Shown piece by piece: positions 18,920 through 28,031 of a stretch of 64,000 bases of DNA. Source of the DNA: Ilyomonas sp965247435 (GTDB lineage: Bacteria; Bacteroidota; Bacteroidia; Chitinophagales; Chitinophagaceae); NCBI GenBank assembly GCA_965247435.1, contig OZ252019.1, positions 2,418,001 to 2,482,000 of the forward strand, in the 5' to 3' direction. The notes beneath the pieces are model-generated. The model made no database searches and was not told the origin of the DNA. It saw only the letters and a list, made by a program, of their open reading frames with translations. The position numbers and the translations under genes are program-made. Positions within the stretch are counted from its first letter, which is position 1, and each line of letters starts with the position of its first letter.

Positions 18920-19329
18920 AAAAAATTTTAGTGCTATGCACCGGAAATAGTTGCCGAAGCCAAATGGCAGAGGGTTACCTGCGACACTTTGCGGGCAGTA
19001 AAGCGGTGGTGTATAGTGCAGGTATCGAAACACATGGCGTGAACAGGCGCGCCATTGCCACCATGAAGGAAGATGGCATTGACATTTCGCGCCACACTTC
19101 CAACAATATGGACGAATACCGAGATATTGATTTTGATTTTGTAATTACCGTTTGCGACAATGCAAAAGAACGCTGCCCTTTTTTCCCGACCACTGCACAA
19201 AAGTTTCATCATAACTTTCCCGACCCTGCCAAAGCAACCGGAACGGAAACAGCGATCAGCGAACAATTCCGCCTCGTACGGCAACAAATAAAAGACTATT
19301 GCCGGCAGTTTGTGACAGATTATTTATAA
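18916..19329 (+). CDS. arsC: Arsenate reductase, thioredoxin-coupled type (LMW-PTP fold)
   Basis: This 137-aa enzyme carries the phosphatase-like loop CTGNSCRSQMAEG with Cys8 and Cys13, and the redox pair Cys80 and Cys87 in VITVCDNAKERCPFF. The spacing equals that of Cys10/15/82/89 in the plasmid pI258 enzyme, shifted by two. The reaction reduces arsenate to arsenite through a cysteine relay recycled by thioredoxin. Its start overlaps the aquaglyceroporin stop by 4 bp, indicating translational coupling: the arsenite it makes is the presumed substrate of the channel and of ArsM. Confidence 0.93.
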   Translation: MKKILVLCTGNSCRSQMAEGYLRHFAGSKAVVYSAGIETHGVNRRAIATMKEDGIDISRHTSNNMDEYRDIDFDFVITVCDNAKERCPFFPTTAQKFHHNFPDPAKATGTETAISEQFRLVRQQIKDYCRQFVTDYL

Positions 19330-19386
19330 GCAGGCCGGAACATTACTTATATAAAAAAGGGAAATCAACTTATTACTCACTCAAAC

Positions 19387-19419
19387 AAAAAGCCATAGCG
19401 CAATGCGCAATAGCTTTTT
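19387..19419 (+). terminator. Terminator of the ars operon
   Basis: AAAAAGCCATAGCGCA faces TGCGCAATAGCTTTTT around a single A, with two weak positions in the stem. It lies 57 bp after arsC and is a near copy of the hairpin at 16851-16881. Confidence 0.7.
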
Positions 19420-19536
19420 GTTTCCTTCTCCATTTGTGGAGAAGTCTGGCTGCCGGCAAGGCAGGAGTTAGGGATGAGGTGTTTACTTTCAATAGCAGCG
19501 GCTGCCCTGCTGCAGCCATAGCCGCCACAACTGGTG

Positions 19537-21693
19537 TTACAGCCGGATTTTAATGCCGCCATTTACAACAAAACCATCCACCGGCGCATAGATATCCCGG
19601 AACACCGGGTTGGTTATTTCACCTGTATAAATCGTATCAAACTTCGTTTGCCTCGTATCTGTAAAATTTTCAAAATTTATAAACAGCGAAAGATGCTTCC
19701 AGGTCTTTTCCCCCATCAATCCAAACGTCCAGTACGACCGGCCCATTGTATTATCATGCAGCTTTTGCCGGCTGTAATAGTATGCCTCCAGGCCAATTTT
19801 CAGTTTTCCTTCCTGCTCATACATCAATACATTATTAAGCCGGTGCTTCGCGGTTAATGGAAACCAGCCTTTTTCATTATTAAAGTAGCTGTTTACATCT
19901 GCGTACGTATAGCCTGCAAACAGCTTGAAATGATGGTAAGTAAACCGTAGATTGGTTTCAATCCCCTTTGTATCTATATTCCCACCGGCATTTAAAAACT
20001 GGTAATTGTTGTTGGCAGTTGTTGTTAGCACCAAAGGTTTATACAGCTTTGTATAAAAAAACAGTTGGTTGATGCTGATGCTTACTTTGGCAATGCTGAT
20101 GCGGTAATTAACATCGAAGTTGCCACCGGCAGACCGCTCGTTTTGTGTTAGATGTTCATTTATCGGAAGAATATTTTGAAAGCTTGTTTTTTCCGCCTCC
20201 TCGTTAAAAACGGTTGGCGTTTTGTAGCCTAAGCCACCGCCCAATCTCGCAATAAGTTTAGGCGTTGCTTTAAGCATCAGCGAAACCCTGGGCAGCCATT
20301 CAACACCGTATTGCTGTACATAGTCGCCTCTTAAGCCCGATTCTATGGTAATCTTTCTTGTGGCAGTCCAGTTGTTTTGTATAAAAACTCCGATGGTATT
20401 ATAATGATAATTTCTTATTGCAATACTGCTTGTCCGATCCTCTTTAAAATCGTCTGTTAAAAAATTGCTCCCAAAAACCCATTGCATTTTTGGGCTGTTG
20501 GCGCTAACTGTAAACTCTGAAAAAGAAGATTGCTGAAGCCCTTTAAATGTGTAAGAAGGTATTTGAATAAACCTGCGGAAATGGCTGTAGCTGTTTTTAA
20601 ATTGAAATTGCAAGTTGCCGGTAAGCTTATAGGTTAGCGCTGCCTGCGTAGTAAAACGGTCTGTATTATTCTTTTCAAAATAGCCGCCTGTACCATGATG
20701 TATATAGTGTAAGCTTCCGCCAATACGGTTTTCTGTAATATAGCCAAAGCCCGCATTGGCAGTAAAGTTATTGCCATAAATAAACAACTTTGGGTTGATG
20801 GTAGTACGCTGAAACTGCGGGATGGCGGTAAAGCCAATGTTTGCAGGATCGTACGCCCTGGCAGTGTTGCGTGAAGCAAAAACGGTAGTGCCGGCTCCTT
20901 TAAAATGCTGGCTGTAAAAACCACTTATGTCCAGCCCGCCGGCAGAAGTGCCGTTGACGAGAAAATTGATTTCTCTTTTATCGCCCGGTGTTTTGGAGAT
21001 AAGGTTTACCAGACCGGCGATGGCGCCGCCGTCGTATAAGGTAGAAGCAGAACCTTTAATTACTTCTATCTGCTTCAGATCGAGCGGCGCTACCTGCATC
21101 AGGCTTAAACCGCCGGAAAAGCCCGCATACAGCGGAAAACCATCTCTTAAAACCTGTGTATATCTGCCGTCTAAACCTTGTATGCGAATGCTGGAATTGT
21201 TAGAAGTAGCAGACGTTTGCTGGGTTTGTATGCCTGTACTTTCGTTGAGCAACATCCTTATATCTCCGGGCTTCATGTTGCCTTTCTCGGTAAGCTCTTC
21301 GCCGGATATTGTTTCTACTCTTGCCGGTATATCTGTGATGGAGCGCCCGGACCGGGTGCTGGTAACGATCACTTCATCGTCCGCCTCTTCCTTTTCTGCT
21401 AACCATACACTTATTGTTTCACGATCCTGGCGTGGCAACTGTACACTGATTTGCTGTTCTTTTAAACCCACATACGAAACAATTATGGTATAGCTTCCGG
21501 CAGGTATATTATTAAAAATTACTAACCCGCTGCTATCGGCAACCACCGTTTTGTTGATGGCAATAATGGTAGCTGATGCACCAGTCAGCGGCTGCTTTTG
21601 TTCGTTGCTCCTTATTGATAAGCCAATGGTATTTTGGGAATACATGCCGGTACAGGCAAGCAGCGCTATACATAAGGATAGTATAAACTTCAT
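19537..21693 (-). CDS. TonB-dependent outer-membrane receptor
   Basis: This 718-aa receptor has a signal peptide (FILSLCIALLACTGMYSQ), a carboxypeptidase-regulatory-like domain (about 22-100: EQKPLTGASATIIAINKTVV), a plug (EVIVTSTRSGRSITDIPARVETIS through IEVIKGSASTLYDGGAIAG) and a 22-strand-type barrel ending FVVNGGIKIRL. The SASTLYDGGAIAGLVNLISK plug motif is typical of siderophore, cobalamin or metal receptors. It lies 52 bp downstream of a Cys-rich small protein on the same strand, a pairing often seen for metal-related receptors in Bacteroidetes. Its 3' end converges on the ars operon. The ligand cannot be read from the sequence. Confidence 0.85.
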   Translation of the reverse strand: MKFILSLCIALLACTGMYSQNTIGLSIRSNEQKQPLTGASATIIAINKTVVADSSGLVIFNNIPAGSYTIIVSYVGLKEQQISVQLPRQDRETISVWLAEKEEADDEVIVTSTRSGRSITDIPARVETISGEELTEKGNMKPGDIRMLLNESTGIQTQQTSATSNNSSIRIQGLDGRYTQVLRDGFPLYAGFSGGLSLMQVAPLDLKQIEVIKGSASTLYDGGAIAGLVNLISKTPGDKREINFLVNGTSAGGLDISGFYSQHFKGAGTTVFASRNTARAYDPANIGFTAIPQFQRTTINPKLFIYGNNFTANAGFGYITENRIGGSLHYIHHGTGGYFEKNNTDRFTTQAALTYKLTGNLQFQFKNSYSHFRRFIQIPSYTFKGLQQSSFSEFTVSANSPKMQWVFGSNFLTDDFKEDRTSSIAIRNYHYNTIGVFIQNNWTATRKITIESGLRGDYVQQYGVEWLPRVSLMLKATPKLIARLGGGLGYKTPTVFNEEAEKTSFQNILPINEHLTQNERSAGGNFDVNYRISIAKVSISINQLFFYTKLYKPLVLTTTANNNYQFLNAGGNIDTKGIETNLRFTYHHFKLFAGYTYADVNSYFNNEKGWFPLTAKHRLNNVLMYEQEGKLKIGLEAYYYSRQKLHDNTMGRSYWTFGLMGEKTWKHLSLFINFENFTDTRQTKFDTIYTGEITNPVFRDIYAPVDGFVVNGGIKIRL

Positions 21694-21745
21694 AAGTCTT
21701 TTGAAAAATAAATAAGAAAATTAATTTGCTCCGAAGAATGCCTGC

Positions 21746-22054
21746 CTACACCATACGCGGCGGCTGCAGGATGGAAGCAGTATAGCTGGAAAGCAACAAA
21801 GAAAAGGCTTGAGGGTAATGGGCGGGCTTTTCTATTAACAAGGCAGGTATTACAATTACTTTACTGGTTTGCGTAAACCCGGAACAGGAACAGCAGCTAA
21901 CAAAGGGAGAACAGGTGCCGGCAGCTTGCTGTTTGCCATCATGGGCGGCAGAAGGAAACCGCTCATTGCAACAAGCATCATCTTTGGAGCAGCAGGGAGA
22001 CAATGCTGCAATAACGGTGATAAGAAGTAATATAAGTGTAAGCCACTGCTTCAT
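21746..22054 (-). CDS. Small Cys-rich exported protein (DUF6660-like)
   Basis: The frame is open to 22117, but MKQWLTLILLLITVIAALSP at 22054 gives a proper signal peptide, leaving 102 aa. The mature part has cysteine clusters (PCCSKDDACC, then CSPFVSCCSCSG) and a C-terminus ILQPPRMV. This resembles the small DUF6660-type proteins encoded just before TonB receptors, with a CSPFCxC core and a QPP end; that family link is from memory. Clustered cysteines suggest metal binding in the periplasm. The TonB receptor follows after 52 bp and is likely co-transcribed. Confidence 0.6.
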   Translation of the reverse strand: MKQWLTLILLLITVIAALSPCCSKDDACCNERFPSAAHDGKQQAAGTCSPFVSCCSCSGFTQTSKVIVIPALLIEKPAHYPQAFSLLLSSYTASILQPPRMV

Positions 22055-22373
22055 GCAGGCGCAAAAATAAGGTAATGTTGCAGCGTTGTACGGTATATAC
22101 TGCTGAAGAGGTGACACGAATTTTTATTAAAATAACTCCTGCTTTTTTCCTTAGTTACTTTGCGTTGTACTTGCTACTGAAAGGCGGGTTATTATAAATA
22201 AGATTGATAAAGGAATGCAGGTAATTGTTTTCTGATCGCGAAGCACATTTTCATCATCACTTAAACAGCGATAGTTGATCGGTTATCAATAAAAATGGAA
22301 AACAGTAATTGATACTTATGCCGTCCACTGCAACGTTATACCGGTTTCAGCAATCATCGCTTAAAGAATACAA

Positions 22374-22700
22374 ATGAAAAAGTTTCAGTTACTGATAAGC
22401 GTAGCTTTTATAATGTCCGGTCTATTATTTTTCTCCTGCCGGAAAGCAGAGCGTCCGTTTATGAATACTGCGATTATTACCGGCAGCGATCAGCGGTATT
22501 GTATATGCTGTGGCGGCCTGATGATAACATTTAACGGCGAGACAAGGCCCTATACCGGCGACTTTAAATTAATAGCAAACAGCGCAGACCTGGGCTTAAC
22601 CAACAAGGATACGTTTCCGCTGTATGTAAAGGTGGACTGGAAAGCGGACACCGGCAATGTATGCGGGCGTATTTCCATTACACGATTTGCGAGAAAGTAA
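22374..22700 (+). CDS. Small lipoprotein, function unknown
   Basis: The 108-aa protein has a lipoprotein signal, ISVAFIMSGLLFFSCRK, with the lipobox Cys at residue 22 and the SC context common in Bacteroidetes. The mature part includes RYCICCGGLMITFNGETRPY with three close cysteines, then a beta-rich stretch FPLYVKVDWKADTGNVCGRISITRF. I do not recognise the family. It is upstream of nothing on its own strand and divergent from the DUF6660-like gene. The cysteines could bind a metal or pair in disulfides. Confidence 0.6.
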   Translation: MKKFQLLISVAFIMSGLLFFSCRKAERPFMNTAIITGSDQRYCICCGGLMITFNGETRPYTGDFKLIANSADLGLTNKDTFPLYVKVDWKADTGNVCGRISITRFARK

Positions 22701-22709
22701 CCGTTGCCT

Positions 22710-22865
22710 TTAAAATCCTTTGCCTTCCTGCGCTTTATACATATCCAACTGCCCTTGCTTATAGCCGGCACGCTTACCCACTTTATAAGCGATTACGGGT
22801 ATGGCCACATAAAGCAGTATATAAACAAACAACATCAGTAACTCGTGGGATTGTATAGTATTCAT
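22710..22865 (-). CDS. 51-aa single-pass membrane protein
   Basis: A minus-strand ORF starts at the ATG whose complement is 22863-22865 and ends at the TAA of 22710-22712. It encodes 51 aa: a polar start MNTIQSHELL, one hydrophobic span (MLFVYILLYVAIPVIAY) and a basic, Gln-rich tail (KVGKRAGYKQGQLDMYKAQE). The regular design and clean stop argue for a real small protein. It converges on the lipoprotein gene with a 9-bp gap. No homologue is recognised and no operon partner is visible. Confidence 0.5.
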   Translation of the reverse strand: MNTIQSHELLMLFVYILLYVAIPVIAYKVGKRAGYKQGQLDMYKAQEGKGF

Positions 22866-23413
22866 GGTTGTATTGTTAATGTGGTTACAAGATTAAACTT
22901 TTATTGTAGATCTTCAAAATGAATGTTACTAACCTAAAAGTGATTCAATACAAGCCGTAGCTGAAGCACTCAATAACTCAACCAGCGCTTTACACAGTAT
23001 ATAAAAATTGCAATTGCTCCCGCAGCAGCTTACGAAGAAAAAATGATAACATTACATGGCACTTCAATTGCAATCTGTTATACCAATACGTTAATCCCGT
23101 TTCGCTTTATTCTATGTTTTAAGTATCACAGTTACTCAGTTTAGTTTTCGAAGCACTTAGTATTAGTTTATTAGGTTTTGTGAATGTTTGATTTTGTAAT
23201 TCGCTTATTTTAAATTTGTCTCATCCGTTTTTGGATTAACGTTATTGAAAGGCAGCTTAGGCTGCCTTTTTTATTTGGCGTCGATTTATCACTTATTCAA
23301 AGCATAGTGATATAAGCGGTGTAGCAAGCTTTGAAAGAGCAATCAGCCAATTATACAATAATGCACCATTTACTGAATTAGATGTGCTTATAAAATTAAA
23401 TGTCGGCATAAGC
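22866..23413. other. Gene-free region with an orphan promoter-terminator unit
   Basis: About 550 bp without a convincing ORF on either strand. The only clear structure is a promoter-like pair at 23187-23218 followed by an intrinsic terminator at 23248-23272. The rest is AT-rich and unremarkable. Confidence 0.6.
23187..23272 (+). ncRNA. Candidate short RNA (promoter plus terminator, no ORF)
   Basis: TTTG at 23187-23190 and TAAATTTG at 23211-23218 are 20 bp apart, an exact Bacteroidetes -33/-7 arrangement. An intrinsic terminator follows (AAAGGCAGC, loop TTAG, GCTGCCTTTTTT; 23248-23272). Transcription would start near 23225 and give an RNA of only about 45-50 nt. It could equally be a leftover terminator with a chance promoter match. 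Confidence 0.3.
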
Positions 23414-24520
23414 TTATTGCAACGGCAACAGAAGTGTAAAGCGTGTTTCTTCGGTTGTGGATACTACGCTAAGATTGCCACCGTGGGCGCGCGCAATCTG
23501 GGAGGCAATATAAAGCCCAAGTCCAAGGCCCTGCTGCCCGTGTTTTATCTCGCCGCGATAAAAGGGCTGAAAAAGATGGTTGATGACAGCCGGGGAAATA
23601 GGATTGCCGCTGTTGGCAACAGATAAGGTAAAGTCTGCACTATCATTCCATACCTGTACTTCTACCGGCTTATCCTTATCGCCATAGGTAAGTGCATTGC
23701 TTAAGAGATTTGAAAAAAGCTGGGCAATACGCCTGCTATCACAATTCACCGGTCTGGTAAGGGCAAATTGTGTTGTTATTAATCGGTCGGGCTGTATAAT
23801 GCGCATTTCCGTAATCACCTGCATCAGTACGTTTTCTATAGCTTCCTCATTTTTACGGTTAAGTATGATGCCGCCGCCGAGACGGCCGCGGGCAAAATCG
23901 AGCATGTTTTCGATAAGCCCCGTAATGCGGAAACAGGCATCCTTAACTATCTGTACAAAACTGATTGCATCTTTCTCCAACTGCATGCTTTGCAGTATTT
24001 GTGCGCTGTTTGCAATGGCAGTTACCGGATTGCGCAGGTCGTGACCCAATATGGCTATAAACTGTTCGCGTAATTCAGCGGTTTTTCGCTCCTCCAAAAG
24101 ATTGGTTTCAATTACCGCTACCTGGTCAACGGCATCAATATGGAAAGCGATAAGGTCGGCAAACAACCGGAACATTTCAATTATTTCGGGCTTATTAAGC
24201 CGGGCAGGCATAGGGTCTATAGCGCAAAGCGTACCGAAGAAGTCGCCGTTTTTAAGATTTATAGGTACGGAGATATAGCTTTGAAAGCCGTAGAGCAATG
24301 GCGTATGATGATCAGCATACGTTTTATCTTTTGCAACATTATCAATAACAACAAGTTGCTGGTTTTGCTGTATCTCATGGCAGATGGTTGTTTCCAGTAC
24401 TAACTCGCCGCCGGGCAGGAGTCCAAAATCAATTTGATCGCGCACTGCGCAGGCTACCCATTTATCTTTTGTAACGCGGGCTACTGCAGCGAAGCCCATG
24501 CCTGTAGTGCGACAAACCAC
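23414..24520 (-). CDS. GAF-domain sensor histidine kinase
   Basis: The 368-aa frame holds a GAF domain (about 1-140: GFAAVARVTKDKWVACAVRD, TICHEI, SYISVPINLKNGDFFGTLCAIDP), a HisKA domain with the phospho-acceptor His in FIAILGHDLRNPVTAI, and HATPase_c boxes NLLSNALTYG and GLGLGLYIASQIARAHGG. The GTG at 24520 cuts into the GAF domain: upstream codons continue as conserved-looking sequence (RFNISADVETISRIPAVANILEV) to a stop at 24623-24625, without an in-frame ATG. The real start may be the CTG at 24608-24610, or the 5' end may be damaged. No transmembrane segment, so a cytoplasmic sensor. A second kinase lies upstream on the same strand; no response regulator is adjacent. Confidence 0.85.
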   Translation of the reverse strand: MVCRTTGMGFAAVARVTKDKWVACAVRDQIDFGLLPGGELVLETTICHEIQQNQQLVVIDNVAKDKTYADHHTPLLYGFQSYISVPINLKNGDFFGTLCAIDPMPARLNKPEIIEMFRLFADLIAFHIDAVDQVAVIETNLLEERKTAELREQFIAILGHDLRNPVTAIANSAQILQSMQLEKDAISFVQIVKDACFRITGLIENMLDFARGRLGGGIILNRKNEEAIENVLMQVITEMRIIQPDRLITTQFALTRPVNCDSRRIAQLFSNLLSNALTYGDKDKPVEVQVWNDSADFTLSVANSGNPISPAVINHLFQPFYRGEIKHGQQGLGLGLYIASQIARAHGGNLSVVSTTEETRFTLLLPLQ

Positions 24521-24750
24521 TTCAAGTATATTGGCTACGGCCGGGATACGACTGATGGTTTCTACATCGGCAGATATATTAAATCTCGGATTATTTGATG
24601 CTGTGGGCAGAGGTGTTTGAGTTTACCTGCAATATACAGAACTTTAGAAATATGCATCAGCATTAAAAGCAAGGGCCGGTTAAGCAATAACCATTATACT
24701 GCAGTCCGGGTTTTGGCGATTAATAACAAAGCAATATTTACCGGCCAATG

Positions 24751-27606
24751 CTATACCACCGGCAAACTAAAATAAAAGGCAGATCCTTTGCCCCATTCAC
24801 TTTCCACCCATATTTTACCATCATGCCGGCGCACAATCTCGGCACATAAATACAGGCCAATGCCAAAGCCGGGCATCGTTTGAATCTGCTGGCTTTCTAC
24901 CCGGTAAAAGCGCTCGAATACCCGCGTAATATCCTGCGCTTTAATGCCCATTCCTTCATCTTTTACACATACGGTAACTATATTGCCTGCATTACTGCAG
25001 GTAACCTCAATAGGCTTGCCTTGTGGTGAAAATTTTATAGCGTTGCTAAGCAGATTATTAAGCACCTGCCCTATCTTCTCATAGTCGGCATTCACAATCA
25101 GTGGCGGACAGTGGGCAATATAAATATCACTCCTTTGTGTACCGGAAATCATTTCTTCTACCCGCTCGCTTACCAATGCCGGCAGGTCAAACTCCTTTTT
25201 TTGCAGCTCTATCTTGCCAGCTTCGAGGCGGGCAACATTGAGGAAGCTGCTGATCATCGTAGTCATTTTGTTAACCTGGCTGTTGACCTTATTCAGTGCA
25301 TCCGAAACAAAATTATTCTCCTCCAGCTCTGCAGTCATGCTTAGTATCTGCACATAAGCCTTCAAAGAGGTAAGCGGCGTTTTAAGCTCATGGCTAACCA
25401 TTGCAATAAAAGTATTTTTTCTTATCTCCTCCATCTTGCGCTCCGTAATATCCAGAATAGTTCCGGAGAAATGAGAGGGTTTTCCGGGTTCTGATTCATA
25501 CAACCTGCCGGTAGATTTTACCCATCGCAGCTTATTATCCCGAAAGCTGACCAATGGATATTCCACGTCGAAATTTGCACCGTCCATTATGGCTGCTCCT
25601 GCTGCGGCATCCACTTGATCGCGGTATTCTTTAGCAATCTGCCGGATGGCAACATCATAAGGCAGTTCTTCGTCTGCATTAAAGCCAAAGATCTGTTTGA
25701 ATCTTACCGAGGTAACGAAGGTGCTGGTTGCTATATCAATAGACCAGGTACCTAACTGTGCCGATTCTATAGCAGCCTTCAGCATTTCTTCTGTCCGCTC
25801 CAGCTCTTTCCTTTCTATTAGCTGCTTTGTCACATCCTGTATATAACCAATAAAACGCACCGGTTTATCCTGCGCATCAAAGAATACTTTGCCTTTTGTT
25901 CTTACCCATATTACCTCCTTATCCGGCCCTCTTTGCAAACGGTTTTCCATTTCATACTCACCATTGAACAAAGCTTTATTAAAAGCATGAGCAACTCCCT
26001 GCAATACTTTTTCTTTATCTTCCTCGTGCAGGCTATTTAAAAAATCATTTTCATAGTTTATCGGCTCGTTATGAGTTATACCGTATAACTGCCTGCAGCG
26101 GTCATCCCAGTCTATAGTATTATTAATTAAATCCGCATCAAACATACCTAACCGGGAAGCATCTTTTGCCAAACTGATTTGTTCATATATTTTCTCCTGT
26201 TCCTTACGCGCCAGTACTTTTTCGGTTACATCATCGGCCATTACCAAAATGCCGGTCGTTATGCCTGCATTGTCTTTTACAGGCTGGTAAGTAATGTTGT
26301 AATAACCCCATTTCTTTTTCCCTTCGTGTAGTATGTATGCATGGGCTTCGTGTACTTTATAGGCAACGCCGGTTGCATATACTTCCTGCAAAATTTTTAA
26401 ATACGATTGCGCTTCCACTTCCGGCCGTACTACGCTGGTAATCTTTCCTATAACGTCCCTGGATTTGCTCCATAATTTAAGGATGTTATCATTAGCCAGC
26501 TCAATAACCAGGTCTTTTCCTTTCAGCAAAGCCATACCCATCGGCGCCTGTTCAAATATTGCCCGCAGCCATGCTTCACTTTCTACCAACGCCTGTTTAG
26601 CTTTCACCTGTTCCGTAACGTCCACTGCAGATTGCAGTACACCTGCGATCTGGCCGCTTTCAATGAGCGGTTTGTAAGTGAGGTTGTAAAAACGTTGCTG
26701 CAGTCTTCCGTTCCTGTTTAAAAAAATTGATACCTCATTGCCTATCCACTCATTACCATTGTGGAAAGTATTGTAAAGCCGCTCCAGTACCGGCTGACCT
26801 TTTAGTTCGGGTATCGCTTCAAACCAGGGCTTGCCTCTTACACTTTCCCCCTTGCCAATCAGGTCTATCATGGGCTGGTTAACAGTTTCGAATATTAGGT
26901 TCTCGCCCCTGTTTACCAGCATTGCAACCGGCGACTGCTCCACCATATTCCGAAACCGGGCCTCACTTTCTGTTATTGCTTTGGTACGGCTTTCTACCCT
27001 TTCTTCCAGTTCATTATTCAGTTCCTGCAGGTTTTCCTGCAACTGCTGCAATTCCTCGTTTGTTGCTACTACTTCTTCATTGATTGTCAATAATTCTTCG
27101 TTGGCAGTAGCCAGTTCTTCATTCAAAAATGTTATCTCCTGCAACGCCTGTTGCTGGAGGCGTGCTTTTTCTTTTGCTTCCCGGCCGGATACCTGTTCTG
27201 TAACATCGTAGGATGTATGCATGAGGTATTCCACATTTCCATCCACATTGCTGATTGGTGTTATTTCTACCTGCCACCACGTTTGCGTATAGCTTCTCCC
27301 ATCTGTACCCGGTATATCAAACCGGAGTACCGGCAGCTTCACCGGTTCTTTTTCTGCCATGCATTGCTGCATGCCTTTTATCAACGCATCCTTTTCGTCC
27401 AGCCCACCTCCCGCCTGTGGATTAAATACTTCCCAAAGCCCTTTGCCGGCAATGGCTTTACCGAACGTGTTGGTCGTTTTTTTGTGTTGCTCATTACTTG
27501 AAACTATAGTAAAGCGTGGGTCGTCCGCCTTTACAATAATGCAGGAAGAAGAAAACAGGTTAAAGACTGCTTCAAACAGGTGTTCTTGTAATGGATTCAT
27601 CGTCAA
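24751..27606 (-). CDS. Multi-PAS hybrid-less sensor histidine kinase
   Basis: This 951-aa cytoplasmic kinase has about five PAS/PAC units. The first (about 1-140) is followed by a long coiled coil (ITFLNEELATANEELLTINE and on to ELEERVESRTK). PAS units then begin near FRNMVEQSPVAML, LRAIFEQAPMGMA, RLGMFDADLINNT and QLGTWSIDIATST. The HisKA box is FIAMVSHELKTPLTSLKAY and the HATPase boxes are NNLLSNAIKFSPQG, VKDEGMGIKAQD and GFGIGLYLCAEI. No receiver domain and no membrane span are present. PAS arrays sense redox state, light or small ligands; no cofactor-binding residues can be identified by eye. It lies 230 bp from the GAF kinase on the same strand. Confidence 0.88.
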   Translation of the reverse strand: MTMNPLQEHLFEAVFNLFSSSCIIVKADDPRFTIVSSNEQHKKTTNTFGKAIAGKGLWEVFNPQAGGGLDEKDALIKGMQQCMAEKEPVKLPVLRFDIPGTDGRSYTQTWWQVEITPISNVDGNVEYLMHTSYDVTEQVSGREAKEKARLQQQALQEITFLNEELATANEELLTINEEVVATNEELQQLQENLQELNNELEERVESRTKAITESEARFRNMVEQSPVAMLVNRGENLIFETVNQPMIDLIGKGESVRGKPWFEAIPELKGQPVLERLYNTFHNGNEWIGNEVSIFLNRNGRLQQRFYNLTYKPLIESGQIAGVLQSAVDVTEQVKAKQALVESEAWLRAIFEQAPMGMALLKGKDLVIELANDNILKLWSKSRDVIGKITSVVRPEVEAQSYLKILQEVYATGVAYKVHEAHAYILHEGKKKWGYYNITYQPVKDNAGITTGILVMADDVTEKVLARKEQEKIYEQISLAKDASRLGMFDADLINNTIDWDDRCRQLYGITHNEPINYENDFLNSLHEEDKEKVLQGVAHAFNKALFNGEYEMENRLQRGPDKEVIWVRTKGKVFFDAQDKPVRFIGYIQDVTKQLIERKELERTEEMLKAAIESAQLGTWSIDIATSTFVTSVRFKQIFGFNADEELPYDVAIRQIAKEYRDQVDAAAGAAIMDGANFDVEYPLVSFRDNKLRWVKSTGRLYESEPGKPSHFSGTILDITERKMEEIRKNTFIAMVSHELKTPLTSLKAYVQILSMTAELEENNFVSDALNKVNSQVNKMTTMISSFLNVARLEAGKIELQKKEFDLPALVSERVEEMISGTQRSDIYIAHCPPLIVNADYEKIGQVLNNLLSNAIKFSPQGKPIEVTCSNAGNIVTVCVKDEGMGIKAQDITRVFERFYRVESQQIQTMPGFGIGLYLCAEIVRRHDGKIWVESEWGKGSAFYFSLPVV

Positions 27607-28031
27607 TGTTAATTCTAATCTCCTATTGGATAATCAAATATAAACTTACCTGCAACCCTGTAAGATTAAAATTTAGCAGGTTATAGGTTTGAATCAGGAA
27701 CGTAAACATAGCTATGGGCAGAAGGAAAGACCATGAATAATAAAATGCACAATACTTTACTTGTATATAATTTACCTTCTTAAGCTGCTTCGGTATTACC
27801 CATGACTTTATCAGGAAAACACGACAGCAATTTAGCTGCTGATAAGAGGCTGACAACTGAATTGATGCGTATTATACCAAGTACATTTATCCTGATTTTT
27901 ATACTGCCCGCACTAAAATGTAGTAAGCTATTGTTTAACGGATAAAACACCAGCTATAGCAGTATAACATTCTAAAAGCGGTGCTCTTCCCATTCGTCTA
28001 TTGCCTTATATTGTGCTGCAATAGTAACGTC

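Noticed and set aside
20927..21493. 188-aa plus-strand frame opposite the TonB receptor
   Set aside because: It is antisense to the conserved plug domain; low-complexity Ser/Pro content marks it as a shadow.
21694..22373. Cobalamin or other riboswitch upstream of the TonB receptor
   Set aside because: I looked for conserved riboswitch cores in the leader regions of both TonB receptors and saw none.
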